Source: an uncultured Ferrovum sp. (GTDB lineage: Bacteria; Pseudomonadota; Gammaproteobacteria; Burkholderiales; Ferrovaceae). Taken from it: a stretch of DNA of 35,155 bases. Both the position numbers and the translations under genes were made by a program. Below the pieces are notes generated by a model, which saw only the letters and a program-made list of their open reading frames with translations, did not search any database and was not told where the DNA came from. Location of the stretch: positions 1-35,155 of the forward strand of contig CAIVHB010000170.1 in NCBI GenBank assembly GCA_903905585.1, given 5' to 3'. Below, piece after piece: positions 1-7,862 of this stretch (positions are counted from its first letter, which is position 1; each line of letters begins with the position of its first letter).

Positions 1-348
1 AGACTCGAAATACGCCAGATACAATCCTTAGAGCAGGATCTTGTCTCGGGAGTTTGGGGCCTGCGTGAACCAGATCCTTCATCCTGCCCAGAAATTGAAC
101 CTGCCAAGCTGGATTTTGTTTTGGTGCCTGGGGTGGCATTTGATCTTTATGGGAATCGCATGGGGTATGGCGCAGGGTTTTATGATCGCCTGCTGTCTGA
201 CCATAAGCTGGTCGCCCCGCGTGTTTCTGCCTTTTTTTCTGAGCAGTTGGTAGATCAAGTTCCTCATGAACCGCATGACGTTCCCGTCGATATACTGGTC
301 ATGCCGCATAAAATTTTACGCGTGCGTCATACAGACCCGCGCCCCTAA
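1..348 (+). CDS. 5-formyltetrahydrofolate cyclo-ligase, C-terminal part (5' end outside window)
   Basis: The reading frame is open from base 1 and ends at TAA 346-348, so only the last 115 codons are present. The enzyme converts 5-formyl-THF to 5,10-methenyl-THF with ATP in the cytosol, in one-carbon metabolism. Seen here are the GLREP segment (bases about 58-72), the LVPGVAFD segment followed by GNRMGYGAGFYDR, which is the conserved nucleotide/folate-binding signature of the family, and a late HDVPVDILV segment matching the usual C-terminal 'HDIPMD' motif. An ATG at 121 lies inside the conserved domain and is not a start. The gene is on the same strand as the hydrolase that follows, 16 bases downstream. 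Identity is firm; the N-terminal half cannot be judged. Confidence 0.88.
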   Translation, partial: RLEIRQIQSLEQDLVSGVWGLREPDPSSCPEIEPAKLDFVLVPGVAFDLYGNRMGYGAGFYDRLLSDHKLVAPRVSAFFSEQLVDQVPHEPHDVPVDILVMPHKILRVRHTDPRP

Positions 349-364
349 TGACTGGAAAATCATC

Positions 365-1234
365 ATGTCTCAATCAACTGAACAAGAACCCCGCCAACAG
401 TATTTATTAGCAACGAGCTTCACGGGTTGGAAGCGTATTGCCTATTTAGAGTGGGGCGATGAACACAATCCTGATGTGGTGGTCTGTGTGCATGGTCTCA
501 CCCGCAATAGCCGTGATTTCGACACCCTAGCCCGCGCATTGGCTCCGCGTTATCGCGTTGTCTGCATGGATGTGGTGGGCAGGGGCTTAAGCGACCGGCT
601 TGATCACCCAGATGAATATAACTATCCCAGATATGTGGTTGATGCCTCGCTGTTATTGGCCAGACTTAATGTAGAACGTGTGCATTGGGTGGGTACCTCG
701 ATGGGGGGCTTAATGGGAATGATGATGGCAGCCATGCCCAATCATCCTTTCCGCAGTTTGGTGATGAACGATATTGGTTCTTTCATTCCTGGTGATGCAT
801 TGCGTGGCTTAGCGGAATATGTGGGGAAGGCCGCAGCGTTTGATAGCTTAGAAAAAGTAGGGCGGTATCTGGCCGTGATCCATGCTGCTTTTGGTCCGGT
901 TCCGGATGGGCATTGGATGGAAATGGCCAAACATTCGGCCTATCAAGCTGCCAGCGGAGAATGGTTTCTGCGCTACGATCCCGCCATTGCGAAGGTATTT
1001 CTCAAGCCCATTGAAGACAGAGATATGTCTGCAATTTGGACTGCGGGAAAAGTACCCACCTTGGTGCTGCGCGGTGCGGCCTCTAACTTATTGACTGAAG
1101 ATACCCTCAAGCGGATGTTGAGCACGCGCAGCGATGCACGTGCAATGACCTTTGAAGGCTGCGGTCATGCCCCTTCTTTGCAGCAAGCCGATCAAATTGC
1201 CGCCATCCAGCAGTTTTTGGCGAAGCATGCCTAG
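365..1234 (+). CDS. alpha/beta hydrolase, catalytic acid position altered
   Basis: A 289-residue alpha/beta-hydrolase fold protein. The HG oxyanion motif is at residues 43-44, the nucleophile elbow GTSMGG has Ser112, and the candidate catalytic His is 268 in GCGHAP. Related proteobacterial hydrolases carry a catalytic Asp in a segment reading RGAxSDLL; here it reads RGAASNLL, with Asn241 at that place. Glu245 or Asp246 nearby might substitute, or activity may be weak. The substrate is unknown. I chose ATG 365, which leaves 16 bases after the upstream stop; the frame is also open from ATG 266, but that would overlap the folate gene by 83 bases and adds residues without family resemblance. There is no signal peptide, so it is probably cytosolic. 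The ribosome site is weak. Confidence 0.8.
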   Translation: MSQSTEQEPRQQYLLATSFTGWKRIAYLEWGDEHNPDVVVCVHGLTRNSRDFDTLARALAPRYRVVCMDVVGRGLSDRLDHPDEYNYPRYVVDASLLLARLNVERVHWVGTSMGGLMGMMMAAMPNHPFRSLVMNDIGSFIPGDALRGLAEYVGKAAAFDSLEKVGRYLAVIHAAFGPVPDGHWMEMAKHSAYQAASGEWFLRYDPAIAKVFLKPIEDRDMSAIWTAGKVPTLVLRGAASNLLTEDTLKRMLSTRSDARAMTFEGCGHAPSLQQADQIAAIQQFLAKHA

Positions 1235-1261
1235 CTGCTAAAGCCAGTATAAGGCCGCGTT

Positions 1262-1292
1262 GAGATGGCTGATGGCCGCCTCATCTCCTTTT
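1262..1292 (+). terminator. possible terminator after the alpha/beta hydrolase gene
   Basis: GAGATG at 1262-1267 pairs with CATCTC at 1282-1287, with one further G-T pair inside, and is followed by CTTTT. It sits 28 bases after the hydrolase stop and before the etf genes. The stem is short and the T run is only four, so this is a moderate call. Confidence 0.35.
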
Positions 1293-1372
1293 AAAACAAG
1301 CATCAGTAGCTGAATGAGCGGCCTACTTTGAGGTAAAATAAAAGGTTAGCGAATAGGTGTTCAGGAGCAGCA

Positions 1373-2122
1373 ATGAAAGTCGTCGTCGCGCTGAAACGCG
1401 TAATAGATTACAACGTCAAGATTCGTGTGAAGTCAGATGGCACTGGGGTTGAAACCGCCAATGTCAAAATGTCGATGAACCCCTTTGATGAGATCGCCTT
1501 AGAAGAGGCTGTTCGCCTGAAAGAGGCGGGGATAGTTTCTGAAGTGATTGCGGTTACTCTGGGAACACAGGCTTGCCAGGATGTTTTACGCACTGCGCTG
1601 GCGGTGGGTGCTGATCGCGTAGTGTTGATTGAGACGGATGTTGAGTTGCAGCCCCTTGCGGTTGCAACATGTTTAAAAGCCTTCGTGCAAAAAGAACAAC
1701 CACGCCTGGTGTTGTTAGGTAAGCAGGCGATTGATGATGATGCCAATCAAACGGGCCAAATGTTGGCTGCTTTATTGGGGTGGGCGCAAGCCACCAATGC
1801 CTTCAAATTAGAAATTGCCGGCGATCATGCCACGGTGACGCGAGAAATTGATGGGGGCTTAGAAACCTTAGAGGCTTCTTTACCTGTGATTGTCACCGCA
1901 GATTTGCGATTGAATACGCCACGCTATGCCACCTTGCCCAATATCATGAAGGCCAAGAAAAAAACCATTGAGTCCCTGTCGCCGGCTGATCTGGGTGTCG
2001 ATCCTAGCCCGCGACTTAAAACTTTGCTGGTCTCTGATCCGCCTGTCAGAAAACCCGGCATCGTAGTGAATAGCGTCACTGAGCTGGTTGAAAAACTACG
2101 TAACGAAGCGAGGGTGATCTAA
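1373..2122 (+). CDS. etfB: electron transfer flavoprotein beta subunit
   Basis: At 249 residues it has the normal length for EtfB, the AMP-binding small subunit of the ETF heterodimer that carries electrons from acyl-CoA dehydrogenases to ETF-ubiquinone oxidoreductase. The N terminus ([17 protein letters not shown]), the [17 protein letters not shown] segment, [14 protein letters not shown] and the late [10 protein letters not shown] segment, which is the dehydrogenase recognition-loop region, are all family hallmarks. A good ribosome site (AGGAG) lies upstream of ATG 1373. The stop TAA overlaps the etfA start by one base (TAATG), so the two subunits are translationally coupled. Partners elsewhere in the window are the acyl-CoA dehydrogenase at 3104 and ETF-QO at 11112. 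Confidence 0.96.
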   Translation: MKVVVALKRVIDYNVKIRVKSDGTGVETANVKMSMNPFDEIALEEAVRLKEAGIVSEVIAVTLGTQACQDVLRTALAVGADRVVLIETDVELQPLAVATCLKAFVQKEQPRLVLLGKQAIDDDANQTGQMLAALLGWAQATNAFKLEIAGDHATVTREIDGGLETLEASLPVIVTADLRLNTPRYATLPNIMKAKKKTIESLSPADLGVDPSPRLKTLLVSDPPVRKPGIVVNSVTELVEKLRNEARVI

Positions 2123-3051
2123 TGACGACTTTAGTTATTGCAGAACACTCCAATCTTACCTTACGCGCCAGTACGCTCAATACGATCGCTGCTGCCCTTC
2201 AATTGGGTGAACCTGTCAGTGTATTGGTTGCGGGTTATGGCGCGGGCACGGCCGCGCAAGAGGCTTCGCAAGTGGTGGGCGTGCATCAAGTCCTGCATGC
2301 CGATGCGCCGCACTATGCTGAACAATTGGCTGAAGAGATGGCAGTACTGATTCAAAAACTCGCCACAGACTTCACGACCCTCATCGCACCCGCTACGGTG
2401 TTTGGCAGAAACCTTTTGCCGCGTGTGGCAGCCTTACTGGATATCGCACCGATCACGGATATTTTGGCGATTGAGTCTAACGATACCTTTGTGCGGCCGA
2501 TCTATGCAGGTAATGCTTTGGCTAAGGTTCAAACACTTGAAACCAAGAAGGTATTGAGTGTGCGCCCCACTTCGTTTGAAGCTACCGCTGCTCAAGGGGG
2601 AAATGCTAGCGTTGTGAAAATTGAAGCATGCGCTGCTGTGCGCTTATCTCAATTTAAATCTCGCGACTTGGCGAGTTCCGATCGTCCTGAGCTAGCAGGG
2701 GCACGTGTGGTGATATCGGGTGGACGCGGCCTACAGAGTGGTGAAAACTTTCAGATGCTCGAAGCCTTGGCGGATAAGTTGGGTGCCGCTATTGGCGCCT
2801 CACGAGCGGCGGTCGATGCGGGCTATGTTCCCAATGACTATCAAGTGGGGCAGACCGGCAAGATTGTCGCGCCTGAGTTGTATATTGCAGTTGGAATCTC
2901 AGGAGCTGTGCAGCATTTGGCCGGCATGAAAGACAGCAAAGTGATTGTGGCGATCAACAAAGACCCTGATGCACCTATATTCCAGGTGGCGGATTACGGT
3001 CTGGTCGCAGATCTCTTCCAAGCCATACCGGAGCTCACGGCCGCGCTCTGA
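2122..3051 (+). CDS. etfA: electron transfer flavoprotein alpha subunit
   Basis: A 309-residue EtfA, the FAD-binding large subunit. The C-terminal FAD domain is clear from about residue 190: [37 protein letters not shown], the [12 protein letters not shown] segment and [18 protein letters not shown]. Length and motif order are standard. It starts on the ATG that overlaps the etfB stop, as expected for subunits made in equal amounts. Fifty-two bases separate it from the acyl-CoA dehydrogenase, and no clear terminator lies between them, so the three genes are likely one transcript. Confidence 0.96.
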   Translation: MTTLVIAEHSNLTLRASTLNTIAAALQLGEPVSVLVAGYGAGTAAQEASQVVGVHQVLHADAPHYAEQLAEEMAVLIQKLATDFTTLIAPATVFGRNLLPRVAALLDIAPITDILAIESNDTFVRPIYAGNALAKVQTLETKKVLSVRPTSFEATAAQGGNASVVKIEACAAVRLSQFKSRDLASSDRPELAGARVVISGGRGLQSGENFQMLEALADKLGAAIGASRAAVDAGYVPNDYQVGQTGKIVAPELYIAVGISGAVQHLAGMKDSKVIVAINKDPDAPIFQVADYGLVADLFQAIPELTAAL

Positions 3052-3103
3052 TGGGTGCTGCTTTATAAGTGTGAATGTGGCCCCGCGATGATGAATCTCT
3101 AGG

Positions 3104-4972
3104 ATGAGTGCCTATCGCGCTCCGTTAAAGGAGATGCGCTTTCTGGTTCACGAGTTGGTGGGCCTGAAACGTTTAGCCGAATTACCACAGTGGGCAGAGA
3201 TCACGCCCGATCTGTTGGATCAAATCCTAGATGAAGCGGCCCGTTTTGCTGAAGGGGTGCTTTCACCCCTCAATGCAATCGGGGATCGTATCGGTTCGAT
3301 ACGATCTGATGATGGCAGTGTGACCACTCCCCCGGGGTTTAAAGAGGCCTATCAGCAATTTGTTGAAGCGGGTTGGAACAGCATCGCTACCCCTCAAGAG
3401 TTTGATGGCCAAGGTTTGCCGCGCGCGATGGGCACTCCAGTCAGTGAGATGTGGCATGGCAGTAATGTGGCGTTCACGCTCTGCCCGCTGCTCACCCAAG
3501 GGGCGATTGAGGCTATTCATATTGCTGGATCAGAGGCGCTCAAACAGCAATACCTGCCTCGCATGGTCAGCGGAGAATGGGCTGGCACCATGAACTTAAC
3601 CGAACCGCAGGCAGGTTCGGATTTGGCTGCACTGCGCACCAAAGCCATTCCAAACGGTGATCATTATCTGCTGCATGGTCAGAAGATTTACATCACTTAT
3701 GGCGAGCAGGATTTTACTTCCAATATTATTCATTTAGTTCTTGCACGCACGCCTGATGCACCCGCAGGCATCAAAGGCATATCGCTCTTTCTTGTACCGA
3801 AATTTTTGGTGAATGAGGATGGTAGTCTTGGGGCAAGAAATGATGTGCACTGTGTCTCGCTAGAAAATAAACTGGGTATCCATGCCAGTCCTACCTGTGT
3901 GATGGCCTACGGGGATCAAGGCGGGGCGATGGGCTACTTAGTGGGTGAAGAAAACCGCGGTCTGGAATACATGTTCATCATGATGAACGCAGCCCGGTTT
4001 TCAGTGGGGATGGAAGGTGTAGGCTTGGCCGAGGCCGCCTATCAACATGCCTTGAAGTACGCACGCGAGCGCGTGCAGGGCACACCGATGGGGACAGACT
4101 CTCATCAACGCTCGTCCATCCTTGGGCATCCGGATGTACGTCGAATGCTACTGACGATGCGCGCTCACGTAGAAGCAGGACGGGCGATGGCGTATCAGGG
4201 TTCGCTGTATTTGGATCTGGCTGCGCATCATCCTGATGCGAGCGTGCGTGCTGACTATCAGACGCGTGTGGATGTATTCATCCCTGTGATCAAAGCCTGG
4301 AATACCGAGATGGCCGTGAATATGGCCTCGCTGGGGATTCAAGTACATGGGGGCATGGGCTATATCGAAGAGACCGGAGCCGCCCAGTTTCTGCGCGATG
4401 CACGCATTACTTCAATTTATGAAGGCACGACTGGTATTCAATGTAATGATCTCATTGGACGCAAGGTGATGCGCGATCAAGGTCGTGCCATGTTCGCATT
4501 GCTTGCAGAGCTAGAACAAGAGTTATCTGCGCATTTGTCAGCAGCCCATGCTTTCGAAGTCAGCCAAATAGAGGCATCTTTAAAGGCCTGCGACGCGTCT
4601 TCGCTCAAGTTTTTTTCAGATCTTAAGGTCATATTGAATGCTGCCATGGTGGCTGTGCACACCCTCAAGCGCGCGACAGAATGGGTCGTTGCTACCAGTG
4701 TTGATCGATCCCGTCACCCCGAGATATTTGCAGGTGCGTGGCCCTATCTGAAGCTTACGGGAAACGTGCTGGGTGGGGTCATGATGGCGAAGGCGGCGCA
4801 ACACTCAGCCCAACACCTCAGTGCAAAAGAGGGAGATATCGACTTCTTTGAAGCCAAGATTCGCACCGCCCACTTCTTTGCGCTTCACGTCCTCTCCGAA
4901 AACGAAGGCCTACTTGCCACCCTCACGCAGGGCGGCCAATCTATTATTGACTTTCCCCCTAACGCTTTCTGA
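3104..4972 (+). CDS. acyl-CoA dehydrogenase, long form with extra C-terminal domain
   Basis: A 622-residue flavoprotein of the long acyl-CoA dehydrogenase branch, which includes 3-methylmercaptopropionyl-CoA dehydrogenase-like enzymes. Ordinary family members are about 380-400 residues. The order is an N-terminal helical domain, the MNLTEPQAGSDLAALRT segment that binds FAD and substrate, the C-terminal helical domain with QVHGGMGYIEE, and IYEGTTGIQ with Glu440 at the catalytic-base position. The extra domain of roughly 130 residues at the end is typical of this branch. The start MSAYRAPLKEMRF agrees with relatives; an earlier ATG ATG at 3088 is in another frame and soon hits a stop. The substrate cannot be told from sequence. 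It probably passes electrons to the EtfAB encoded just upstream. Confidence 0.9.
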   Translation: MSAYRAPLKEMRFLVHELVGLKRLAELPQWAEITPDLLDQILDEAARFAEGVLSPLNAIGDRIGSIRSDDGSVTTPPGFKEAYQQFVEAGWNSIATPQEFDGQGLPRAMGTPVSEMWHGSNVAFTLCPLLTQGAIEAIHIAGSEALKQQYLPRMVSGEWAGTMNLTEPQAGSDLAALRTKAIPNGDHYLLHGQKIYITYGEQDFTSNIIHLVLARTPDAPAGIKGISLFLVPKFLVNEDGSLGARNDVHCVSLENKLGIHASPTCVMAYGDQGGAMGYLVGEENRGLEYMFIMMNAARFSVGMEGVGLAEAAYQHALKYARERVQGTPMGTDSHQRSSILGHPDVRRMLLTMRAHVEAGRAMAYQGSLYLDLAAHHPDASVRADYQTRVDVFIPVIKAWNTEMAVNMASLGIQVHGGMGYIEETGAAQFLRDARITSIYEGTTGIQCNDLIGRKVMRDQGRAMFALLAELEQELSAHLSAAHAFEVSQIEASLKACDASSLKFFSDLKVILNAAMVAVHTLKRATEWVVATSVDRSRHPEIFAGAWPYLKLTGNVLGGVMMAKAAQHSAQHLSAKEGDIDFFEAKIRTAHFFALHVLSENEGLLATLTQGGQSIIDFPPNAF

Positions 4973-5001
4973 TCCCTAGGGCACCCCGGCTTTTGGGGCT
5001 A

Positions 5002-7089
5002 TCAAGACGATGAGTCTGCCTGAAGGCAGTGCAAGGCGAACGCATAGTCGGTGGCAATTTCGCGCAGGCGGGCATAGCGGCCTGAGGGGCCACCGTGACC
5101 GGCGGTGAGATCGACATGCAGCAGGGCAGGATAAGGGTCGGTTTTGAGATCGCGTAGTTTGGCGATCCATTTCACGGGTTCCCAGTATTGCACCTGTGAG
5201 TCATGCAAACCGGTGGTAGCAAACATCTGAGGGTACGGTGCAGCTTTCAAATTGTCGTAAGGACTCCAACGGGCGATAGAGCGATAGTGATGCGGCTTCT
5301 CGGGGTTGCCCCACTCATCGTATTCGTTGGTAGTGAGGGGAAGCGAAGCATCTTCCATCGTGCTCAGACAATCTAAAAACGGTACTTGCAAAATCATGGC
5401 GCGATAGAGATCAGGGCGTAAATTGGCTACCGCGCCCATCAGCAATCCACCTGCACTTCCGCCTTCAGCGCACACTCTGTGTGGTGCAGCCCAACCTTCT
5501 TGCACCAGCCAATCAGTGGCATCGATAAAGTCATGAAACGAGTTGACCTTGTTCATCATTCGGCCATTGTCATACCAATGCCGACCTAAATCCTCGCCGC
5601 CGCGAATATGCAGAATTGCAAAGGCTACCCCTCTATCGGCTAAGGAAAGGGCACTGACTCTAAAGTCGGGGTCGATCGTATAGCCATAGGCGCCATAGCC
5701 GTACACGAGCAGCGCCCCGGTTCTATCCTTGGGGTGATTGGCCCGACTTAAAAGCGTAATCGGGATCTGCGAACCGTCGCGAGCGGGTGCCCACAGGCGT
5801 AAGGCTTGATACTGCGCACGCTCATAGCCCGAAGGCAGGATCTGAGATTTGAGTAAGGTATCTGTGTGCGTGGCAAGATCGTATTCGCGAATCTGATCAG
5901 GGGTAACCAGCGATGAATAGCTATAGCGTAGGCGTTGACTGGTGGGGTCAGGGTTAGAATCCAGCGCTAAGGTACCAGCCTCATCCTGCGGGTCTATACG
6001 ATGCAGTTCTTCTAGCGACCAATCCAGTAAGCGGATACGACTTGTCCCGTTGATCCTTTCTTCCAGTGCGATGGCATCCCGAAAGAGTTCAAAGCTCTCC
6101 AGCATCAGTCCGCGCTTTGCAGGCAATAGGGTTTGCCAGTGATCGCGCGAGCCTATTTGCCATTCCGGAACCGCCATGAGGCGACCATCCGGGGCGCGCC
6201 AGTCGGTACGGATGACCCAGCACTGCCCCATGTGATCGGCTTCGTAATGGATATCTCGGCAGCGTGGAGCAATGACCTTGGGCCGACTGCGTGGGTTATT
6301 TGCTGGTAGGACGCGCACTTCATCCGAGACCGTGCTCGACAAGCAAATCATCAAGAAGCGTTCTGAAGTAGAAAGCTGAACATCCGTATAAAAGGATTCA
6401 TCACACTCTTCGTAAACGACTTTATCTCGATCAACCCGCCCACCAATCACATGGCGCATCACGCGATAACTACGCAGGGTAGTGGGTTCATTCAAAACGT
6501 ACAGGAGCGTTAAGCCGTCACTGGCAAAGGCCATGCTACTGCCGCAATCAGGGATGGTGTAGGGAAGATCTTCGCCCTTCAGCAGATCACGAAAGCGAAG
6601 GGTGTATTGCCTGCGTCCTACTGTATCTTCCGCCCATGCCAGATAGCGGCCATTACTGCTGACCGTCCAGTTTCCCACTTCGTAAAAGGGCAGGCCCTCC
6701 CCGCGAATATTGGGGTCGATCAATACTTCTGCTGGGGCATCGAGGCTGCCTCGTTTTCGCATTTCAATTGCGTGCGCTTGTCCTGTGTGGGTCACGCTGT
6801 AGTACCAATCCCCATGCCAGCATGAGGGGGGGCTGCTGTCGTCATCTTCTATGCGCCCTAGCATCTCGTGATACAGGGTATCTTCTAAGTCCTTAAACTG
6901 CGCCCGATGCGCTTCGAAATAAACATTCTCCGCTTCAAGATGCGCACGTACTTCAGGGTCTTCGCGTGAATCATCGCGCAGCCAATGATAGGGGTCGTCT
7001 CGGTTTCCCGAAGGGGAAAGGTGTTGGTGCGGTTTTTGTAGAGGGCGCGGGGCTTGAATGTCGGGCTGGGGCGTTGTGCGGAGAGTCAA
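5002..7089 (-). CDS. ptrB: oligopeptidase B (S9A prolyl oligopeptidase family)
   Basis: A 695-residue serine peptidase that cleaves short peptides after Arg or Lys in the cytosol. A beta-propeller domain (about residues 80-410) precedes the alpha/beta-hydrolase catalytic domain. Seen in the sequence: Ser545 in GGSAGG, Asp630 in TGLHDSQV and His665 in TAGHGGPSGR, in the standard order. YGYGAYGY and the HIRGGEDLGRHWYDNG segment are also hallmarks. The start is TTG 7089; an AAAGG ribosome site six bases upstream supports it, and no other start occurs before residue 75. It follows the ABC ATPase gene by 49 bases on the same strand and runs towards the acyl-CoA dehydrogenase gene, leaving 29 bases between the two stops. 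Confidence 0.93.
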   Translation of the reverse strand: MTLRTTPQPDIQAPRPLQKPHQHLSPSGNRDDPYHWLRDDSREDPEVRAHLEAENVYFEAHRAQFKDLEDTLYHEMLGRIEDDDSSPPSCWHGDWYYSVTHTGQAHAIEMRKRGSLDAPAEVLIDPNIRGEGLPFYEVGNWTVSSNGRYLAWAEDTVGRRQYTLRFRDLLKGEDLPYTIPDCGSSMAFASDGLTLLYVLNEPTTLRSYRVMRHVIGGRVDRDKVVYEECDESFYTDVQLSTSERFLMICLSSTVSDEVRVLPANNPRSRPKVIAPRCRDIHYEADHMGQCWVIRTDWRAPDGRLMAVPEWQIGSRDHWQTLLPAKRGLMLESFELFRDAIALEERINGTSRIRLLDWSLEELHRIDPQDEAGTLALDSNPDPTSQRLRYSYSSLVTPDQIREYDLATHTDTLLKSQILPSGYERAQYQALRLWAPARDGSQIPITLLSRANHPKDRTGALLVYGYGAYGYTIDPDFRVSALSLADRGVAFAILHIRGGEDLGRHWYDNGRMMNKVNSFHDFIDATDWLVQEGWAAPHRVCAEGGSAGGLLMGAVANLRPDLYRAMILQVPFLDCLSTMEDASLPLTTNEYDEWGNPEKPHHYRSIARWSPYDNLKAAPYPQMFATTGLHDSQVQYWEPVKWIAKLRDLKTDPYPALLHVDLTAGHGGPSGRYARLREIATDYAFALHCLQADSSS

Positions 7090-7095
7090 TCTGAA

Positions 7096-7100
7096 CCTTT
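7096..7100 (-). promoter_or_regulatory. ribosome binding site deciding the TTG start of ptrB
   Basis: AAAGG on the minus strand lies six bases before TTG 7089. It supports the non-ATG start, since no ATG or GTG is available near the N terminus. Confidence 0.6.
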
Positions 7101-7138
7101 GAAGATGGAAGACTTAATCGAAGAAGCAAACAATAAGA

Positions 7139-7819
7139 TTATCCTATCTGACCCTGAAAAGGAGAAAGTTGACCGTTTTCTAAAACCAAAATTTGGTCTG
7201 CAGTACGAGCGGCTTCCAGTGAGCATGTGACCAAAATTCCGCTCGTGTGATTGAGTTTTAATTGTTCACGAAGGACTTGGAGCATTTTAAGGCCCATTTC
7301 AGACTCCATTCCTCCTGTGGGTTCATCTGCGAGTACAAGAGCCGGTTTGTGCGCGAATGCGCGGGCGACGGAAATCCTTTGAATGTGTGTGTGTGAAAGC
7401 TCACTGGGAAGGGCCAACATGCGATCTCCTAAACCAATTTGGTCCATTAATTCCTGAGCGCGTTGCAATGCCTCAGTTCTAGGAACGCCATCCAGTTGGA
7501 GAGGCAAGGCGATATTCAGGCCTGCACTCAAGTGGGGTAATAAATGAAAAGCTTGAAAAATGAAGCCGATACGGCGCCGTCTTAAGGAGGTGAGATCGTG
7601 ATCGGAAAGGATTCCTATTTCCGTGCCTTCAATCACAATGCTTCCAGAATCCGCGCGAACCAATCCGCCTAAGACGTTCAACAGCGTTGATTTTCCCGAG
7701 TGCGTGATGCCCAATATGGCAACATATTCACCCGGATGAATTGAAAGGTTAAGGTTATCAAGGACTTTTTGCCCTTGGGGGCCTGCAAACGATTTGCACA
7801 CCCCGGTGACTTGCAACAT
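7139..7819 (-). CDS. LolD/MacB-type ABC ATPase with degenerate signature, D-loop and H-loop
   Basis: A 226-residue ATP-binding subunit resembling LolD/MacB/FtsE. Walker A is present (GITHSGKST, about residues 37-45), as are the Q-loop (GFIFQAFHLLP) and Walker B with its catalytic Glu (LVLADEPTGG). Other essential motifs are altered: the signature LSGGQ reads LSHTH, the D-loop NLDS reads GMES, and the switch His of VTHD is Cys in VTCS. It should bind ATP, but normal hydrolysis is doubtful (inference). No permease gene of the LolC/MacB/FtsX type is anywhere in the window. It follows the MurD2-like gene by 43 bases on the same strand, so it may share a transcript with the murL-murD2 pair. The frame is intact, so I do not call a pseudogene. 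Ribosome site weak. Confidence 0.8.
   Translation of the reverse strand: MLQVTGVCKSFAGPQGQKVLDNLNLSIHPGEYVAILGITHSGKSTLLNVLGGLVRADSGSIVIEGTEIGILSDHDLTSLRRRRIGFIFQAFHLLPHLSAGLNIALPLQLDGVPRTEALQRAQELMDQIGLGDRMLALPSELSHTHIQRISVARAFAHKPALVLADEPTGGMESEMGLKMLQVLREQLKLNHTSGILVTCSLEAARTADQILVLENGQLSPFQGQIG
7384..7395. repeat. (TG)6 dinucleotide repeat inside the ABC signature codons
   Basis: Six consecutive TG units. On the coding strand they read CACACACACACA and encode the HTH that stands where Gly-Gly-Gln is expected in the ABC signature. A slip of one unit would shift the frame. Confidence 0.85.
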
Positions 7820-7862
7820 ACCGGTAAAGATCCATTGAACGAGACTGGTAGACCAGACTACC

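Noticed and set aside
41..309. Open frames on both strands over the first 300 bases
   Set aside because: They are shadows of the 5-formyltetrahydrofolate cyclo-ligase frame, which alone carries conserved motifs.
4973..5001. Possible terminator between the convergent acyl-CoA dehydrogenase and ptrB genes
   Set aside because: Only a four-pair CCCC/GGGG stem is visible, with no T run.
7139..7819. Calling the ABC ATPase a pseudogene
   Set aside because: The frame is full length and Walker A and B are kept, so loss of function is not shown.
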